Origin: a virus
Reading direction: 5' to 3' (one strand)
Virus record (IMG/VR): IMGVR_UViG_3300020472_000164
Location: 1-23,986 of that record
Length of the DNA: 23,986 nucleotides
Positions within the stretch are counted from its first letter, which is position 1. Every line of letters starts with the position of its first letter. Below are positions 21,288-23,986 of the stretch, one piece after another. A model generated the notes under the pieces. That model did not search any database, was not told the origin of the DNA, and worked only from the letters and a program-made list of their open reading frames with translations. Both the position numbers and the translations under genes were made by a program.

Positions 21288-21329
21288 ATCCCGCTCCCGC
21301 GCAAGCCGTCAGCAAACGAAAGGAACATC

Positions 21330-21707
21330 ATGGAATCCACCGCACCGCACTACCCCGAGAGGGTCACGCTCTCGGCCGAGCTCGCCGCCGACCTGGGCGC
21401 ACACGTCCCGCGCCGCTTTCGCGCCGAGCGCGCACGCTGGATGCTCGCCGCATCTCGCCTTAGCACGGGATCGCCACTTAGCCCCGCCGCAGTTCACTTC
21501 GGCGTCACCGCCGAGCCGTACCTGCGCCGCCGCGTCCGCACCGAGCGCAACCCTGATGAGGTCGACGTCGACCCGATGGCCGATCCTTGGTACGCCGAGG
21601 GCGTGACGGTCCCCTGTGTCATATGCGGAATGCGCCCCCAGCGCGGTGGCCTTGGCGCTTGCTCGACAGGATGCCTCGAAGCCATCAACGATCTGGCCGC
21701 CTCATGA
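21330..21707 (+). CDS. Early protein with a C-terminal Cys motif (125 aa)
   Basis: First gene of the rightward block. The ATG is preceded by AAAGGAA at six bases. Residues about 10-50 are helical and basic (LSAELAADLGAHVPRRFRAERARWMLAASRL). At the C-terminus, VTVPCVICGMRPQRGGLGACSTGCLEAI (about residues 93-120) gives four Cys (CxxC ... CxxxC), as in a small zinc ribbon or treble-clef. It overlaps the next gene as ATGA. The function is unknown; nucleic-acid binding would fit. Confidence 0.75.
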   Translation: MESTAPHYPERVTLSAELAADLGAHVPRRFRAERARWMLAASRLSTGSPLSPAAVHFGVTAEPYLRRRVRTERNPDEVDVDPMADPWYAEGVTVPCVICGMRPQRGGLGACSTGCLEAINDLAAS

Positions 21708-21997
21708 CCTCCACCGACGACAAGATCGACGAACACATCGCGCGCCGACTCCTCGACTCGATCTCCGACCCGTCGTGCCACTGGACGCAGAGCGGCGCCA
21801 CATGCTGCGAGGCGGCGACGTGGATCATGCCCCTGTCGTGCGGGCACTTCCGCTACTACTGCTCCGAGCACCAGGCCGCGATGCACTCCTACATCATGAC
21901 CACCGAGAAGCGCGAGGCGATCGGCTGTCGCCTCGCCACCGAACCGCCCGAGCACCCGATCTTCATGCACGTCACCGTCGAGTGGAGGAAGCTGTGA
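21704..21997 (+). CDS. Early protein rich in Cys and His (97 aa)
   Basis: ATG overlaps the previous stop (21704-21707). The sequence has many possible metal ligands in about 35 residues: PSCHW, TCCEAATW, LSCGHFRYYCSEHQAAMH. The CGH and CSEH elements look like a small treble-clef or RING-like knuckle. A helix follows (SYIMTTEKREAIG). The end is a strand, HVTVEWRKL. Similar Cys/His-rich small proteins are common in actinophage early operons with unknown roles. The next gene overlaps its end. Confidence 0.7.
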   Translation: MTSTDDKIDEHIARRLLDSISDPSCHWTQSGATCCEAATWIMPLSCGHFRYYCSEHQAAMHSYIMTTEKREAIGCRLATEPPEHPIFMHVTVEWRKL

Positions 21998-22359
21998 CCA
22001 CCCCCGATAACGCCGAAGCGCGTCCCGCCCGCGACGCCTCCCACGACGCCCGCCTGATCGACGACCTTCGCGCCTGGCGCGCCCGCGTCGACGAGCGCGG
22101 ACCTGAGCCCGAGCGCTGGACGGCTCGTCTCACCCTCGACGAGCTCGACGCCCTCCTCACCGCCGCCGACGATCGCGACCGCCTCGCGCGCGAAGCCTGC
22201 GCCGAGCCGGAACCCCCTCGCGCGCTCACCGATGACTCGGGCGTCGAGTATCGGATCTGCTTCACGTGTCGGATGGCAATATGGCGCGTGCCGGGCGGCG
22301 CGATCTGGCGTCACGTCACCGCGGACGGATTCACGACACACGACGCCGAACCCGCATGA
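21994..22359 (+). CDS. Early protein with a CFTC motif (121 aa)
   Basis: I choose GTG 21994-21996: it overlaps the previous stop as GTGA and has GGAGG six bases upstream. Residues about 15-70 are charged helices (RLIDDLRAWRARVDERGPEPERWTARLTLDELDALLTAADDRDRLAREA). Residues about 85-110 hold YRICFTCRMAIWRVPGGAIWRHV, a CxxC hairpin with aromatic residues, followed by HVTADGF and HDAE, so CxxC and two His could bind zinc. It overlaps the primase gene as ATGA. No family recognised; a role next to the replication protein is possible. Confidence 0.7.
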   Translation: MTTPDNAEARPARDASHDARLIDDLRAWRARVDERGPEPERWTARLTLDELDALLTAADDRDRLAREACAEPEPPRALTDDSGVEYRICFTCRMAIWRVPGGAIWRHVTADGFTTHDAEPA

Positions 22360-23678
22360 CCTCCGACAAGCGCCGCGGCAAGCGCGTCGCCTCACCCCCG
22401 AACACGCCCGCTGTCGCCGCCTCGCTCGCCCGGATCGGCTGGCCGGTCTTTCCCGTCACGATCTACGAAGACGACGCCGGCAAGCGACACAAGGTGCCCG
22501 CCGTGAAGTGGAAAGACTGGGCGACCGCTGACGAGGCCACCGTCGCCGCTGCGTGGGCGGGCGAGCACGCCGGACGCTGGATCGGCGTCTACTGCGCCGA
22601 GGCGGGCGAGCATGGCATCGTCGTCGGCGACGTCGACCCCGGAGGCGACGAGTCGATCGCCGAGGCGGGCCACAGCCTCCCCGAGACCTTCTCGTACCCG
22701 ACGCACCGCAAGGGCGGCCGGCACCACCTCTACGCCGCGCCCGTGGGTGTCGACCTCACGATCGCGGCGAACGTCGTCCCGCACGTCGATGTCCGCGCCG
22801 GGTCGGGCCTGTTCGTCTACTACGGTCCCGAGCTCGCCGAGGCGCCCACCCTCGCCCCTGCCCCGGACTGGCTGCTCGTCTCGCGCGAGCGCAAGCGTGA
22901 CGGCGGTGACCAGGCCGACCGCGCCCCCGATGCCGATGTCGACGCCTACCTCACCCGCCTCGCCGAGGGCAAGCCGTCTGCCGACGTCCGCGACGTGCTT
23001 TCTCGCATGAAGCCGGACGGCATGTCGCACGATGACATGCTCGAGGCGATCACCGACCTCGTCAAGCTCGGCCGCGACGGGCACCGCGGCGTCGCCGCGG
23101 CCTTGGACGCTGCGCGCACGACGTACTCTCGCGGGTGGCCTGACGCCGGCCGCCACTGGGACAACGCCGTTGCCGGCAGCGTCCGCCGACTCGGCCTCCC
23201 GCCCGTCACCATGGCGATCTCGAAGACCGAGCGCAAGGCGATCGCGCGCCGCAATCGCCCCGACGCGATCGAGAAGCGCAACGTCGAGCGCAAGGCAGCA
23301 TACCGGGTGAAGAAGCATAAGTCCGCGATGCTCCGCGACGAGACCGAGGAGCGCCCGCGACCCGGCGACCGCGTACTCGAAGACGCCGCCCTCTCCGACG
23401 AGCTCGCGCGCCTCCTCCGTGGGCGCTGGGCATACGCGGACGGGTACGGCATCATGCGCTACCACGAGAAGGGCGACGGTGGGCGATGGAAGCCCGCCGA
23501 GGAGCATTCCCTGATCGAGGCCGTACGCCGCCTTCTCGTCGAGATCGAGATCGACGAGCACGAGGCCGCTGCGCTGCGAGGCGACAACAAGGCGATCGAC
23601 AAAGCGCGCTCCCTTCTCTCTCGCTCGCGCTCTGCCGCCGTCGCGCGTCTCGTGGTCGGCATCCTCGCTTGCAGTTGA
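22356..23678 (+). CDS. Primase-polymerase, apparently cut short before the helicase (440 aa)
   Basis: ATG overlaps the previous stop. It starts DNA replication by priming. The N-terminal prim-pol domain (about 15-180) is clear: GIVVGDVDPGGDE with D92 and D94, GGRHHLY with H123/H124, and VDVRAGSG with D145, the three motifs of the AEP/prim-pol family. A linker with basic repeats (about 300-350) leads to a D5-type domain (about 380-440): GRWAYADGYGIMRYH, GRWKPAEE, a helix, then LLSRSRSAAVARLVVGIL. In other phages this leads on to LLN..NGVVDL and the SF3 helicase. Here a TGA follows after three residues (ACS). The gene therefore looks truncated, or the helicase is coded elsewhere. Confidence 0.85.
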   Translation: MTSDKRRGKRVASPPNTPAVAASLARIGWPVFPVTIYEDDAGKRHKVPAVKWKDWATADEATVAAAWAGEHAGRWIGVYCAEAGEHGIVVGDVDPGGDESIAEAGHSLPETFSYPTHRKGGRHHLYAAPVGVDLTIAANVVPHVDVRAGSGLFVYYGPELAEAPTLAPAPDWLLVSRERKRDGGDQADRAPDADVDAYLTRLAEGKPSADVRDVLSRMKPDGMSHDDMLEAITDLVKLGRDGHRGVAAALDAARTTYSRGWPDAGRHWDNAVAGSVRRLGLPPVTMAISKTERKAIARRNRPDAIEKRNVERKAAYRVKKHKSAMLRDETEERPRPGDRVLEDAALSDELARLLRGRWAYADGYGIMRYHEKGDGGRWKPAEEHSLIEAVRRLLVEIEIDEHEAAALRGDNKAIDKARSLLSRSRSAAVARLVVGILACS

Positions 23679-23725
23679 AAGGCTTGTGTTGCGCGCGTTG
23701 CGAGGTTGTCCTGCTCAAGAGGATC
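23679..23725. other. Possible junction between two DNA sources
   Basis: Just before and after 23678 the style of the sequence changes from strongly G/C-biased phage coding to a more mixed composition. No inverted repeat, tRNA end or obvious attachment site is visible in this 47-base stretch between two converging genes. Confidence 0.4.
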
Positions 23726-23986
23726 TTAGGTCGCGGTGATTATGGAATTGCTGCTCGTCTCGAGGGATGTTGAGCCAGGATACTTGGATGCCTTGCTCAA
23801 GCTGTCGATCGCGTCGAGTGACGCGGTCTTCTGCTTGGCCCGGTGCAACACTTGGACATGGCGCGAGTTCTCGAGACCCGACTCTCTCATCCATGCCACA
23901 CTCTCGAGTCGCTCCGAGCCCGATTCTTTGCCCTGGTAGAGCCTGTCGGGGACCGACGCCAAGAAGCCTTGCAACTCCTCGAGCGT
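23726..23986 (-). CDS. C-terminal part of an unrecognised protein
   Basis: An open frame enters from the right edge on the minus strand and ends at TAA 23726-23728 (86 residues seen). It reads as polar, helical protein (LQGFLASVPDRLYQGKESGSERLESVAWMRE ... VLHRAKQKTASLDAIDSLSKASK) ending in a Ser/Thr-rich tail. It uses TTG, AGC, AAG and TCA codons that are rare in the phage genes. I do not recognise a family; it shows no transposase or integrase motif. It may belong to another replicon joined here, to host DNA, or to a recently acquired gene. It converges with the primase gene. Confidence 0.45.
   Translation of the reverse strand, partial: TLEELQGFLASVPDRLYQGKESGSERLESVAWMRESGLENSRHVQVLHRAKQKTASLDAIDSLSKASKYPGSTSLETSSNSIITAT

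Larger units (their letters stand above)
20856..21329. other. Divergent control region (474 bases)
   Basis: This noncoding gap separates the two transcription directions. It contains the leftward -10 element, two palindromes, four GCGACG units, two GAACCGAC units, a more A/T-rich stretch at about 21014-21060, the rightward promoter, and a hairpin leader. It probably holds the main switch between early and late genes and could hold a replication origin, but no origin signature was identified. Confidence 0.6.

Noticed and set aside
1-23986. CRISPR arrays, tRNA or rRNA genes, insertion sequences, integrase and attachment sites
   Set aside because: Nothing with regular repeats and spacers, tRNA-like folding, transposase motifs or a recombinase signature was seen on reading both strands; a software scan was not possible.

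Overview
The window is about two thirds of a dsDNA tailed phage of the siphovirus type (long, non-contractile tail). The very high G+C content, the GTG/ATG starts, the four-base stop/start overlaps and the gene styles point to an actinobacterial host. A Microbacteriaceae phage is my best guess, but this is an inference from family resemblance only. No integrase, excisionase, recognisable repressor, tRNA, CRISPR or insertion sequence is visible.

Leftward block (minus strand, read from about 20855 down to 1): four or five small accessory genes (20855-19609, two of them tiny membrane proteins), a probable small terminase, a Cys-rich protein, the large terminase, a beta-helix tailspike/fibre inserted between terminase and portal, portal, MuF-like minor capsid protein, a 57-residue orphan, an M15-type peptidoglycan peptidase (lysin), scaffold, major capsid, a hypothetical, two head-tail connectors, an HK97-gp10-like protein, tail terminator, a 45-residue protein, major tail tube protein, the G/GT tail chaperones made by a -1 frameshift at CCCAAAA, a 599-residue tape measure, distal tail protein, three minor tail proteins, and finally coiled-coil and membrane proteins that look like the start of a lysis module running off the left edge.

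Rightward block (plus strand, 21330-23678): three small Cys-containing proteins and a primase-polymerase, joined by ATGA/GTGA overlaps and driven by a consensus-like promoter (TTGACA-17-TACCGT). The 474-base gap between the two blocks is the control region. It holds divergent promoter-like elements, repeated sequences, a GCTANTAGC-type palindrome inside both promoters, and a leader with a 14-bp hairpin.

The most interesting points are: (1) five leftward gene starts preceded by TANNAT exactly six bases before ATG, as expected for leaderless transcripts; (2) a CTAnTAG palindrome found at transcription-unit boundaries and in both divergent promoters; (3) a short module present once in the 45-residue tail-region protein and twice in tandem at the N-terminus of the tailspike; (4) strong hairpins behind the scaffold, capsid, connector and tail tube genes plus a folded leader on the capsid mRNA; (5) a primase-polymerase that ends abruptly just before its helicase part, followed by sequence of different composition, which suggests an insertion, deletion or chimeric join near 23660-23690.
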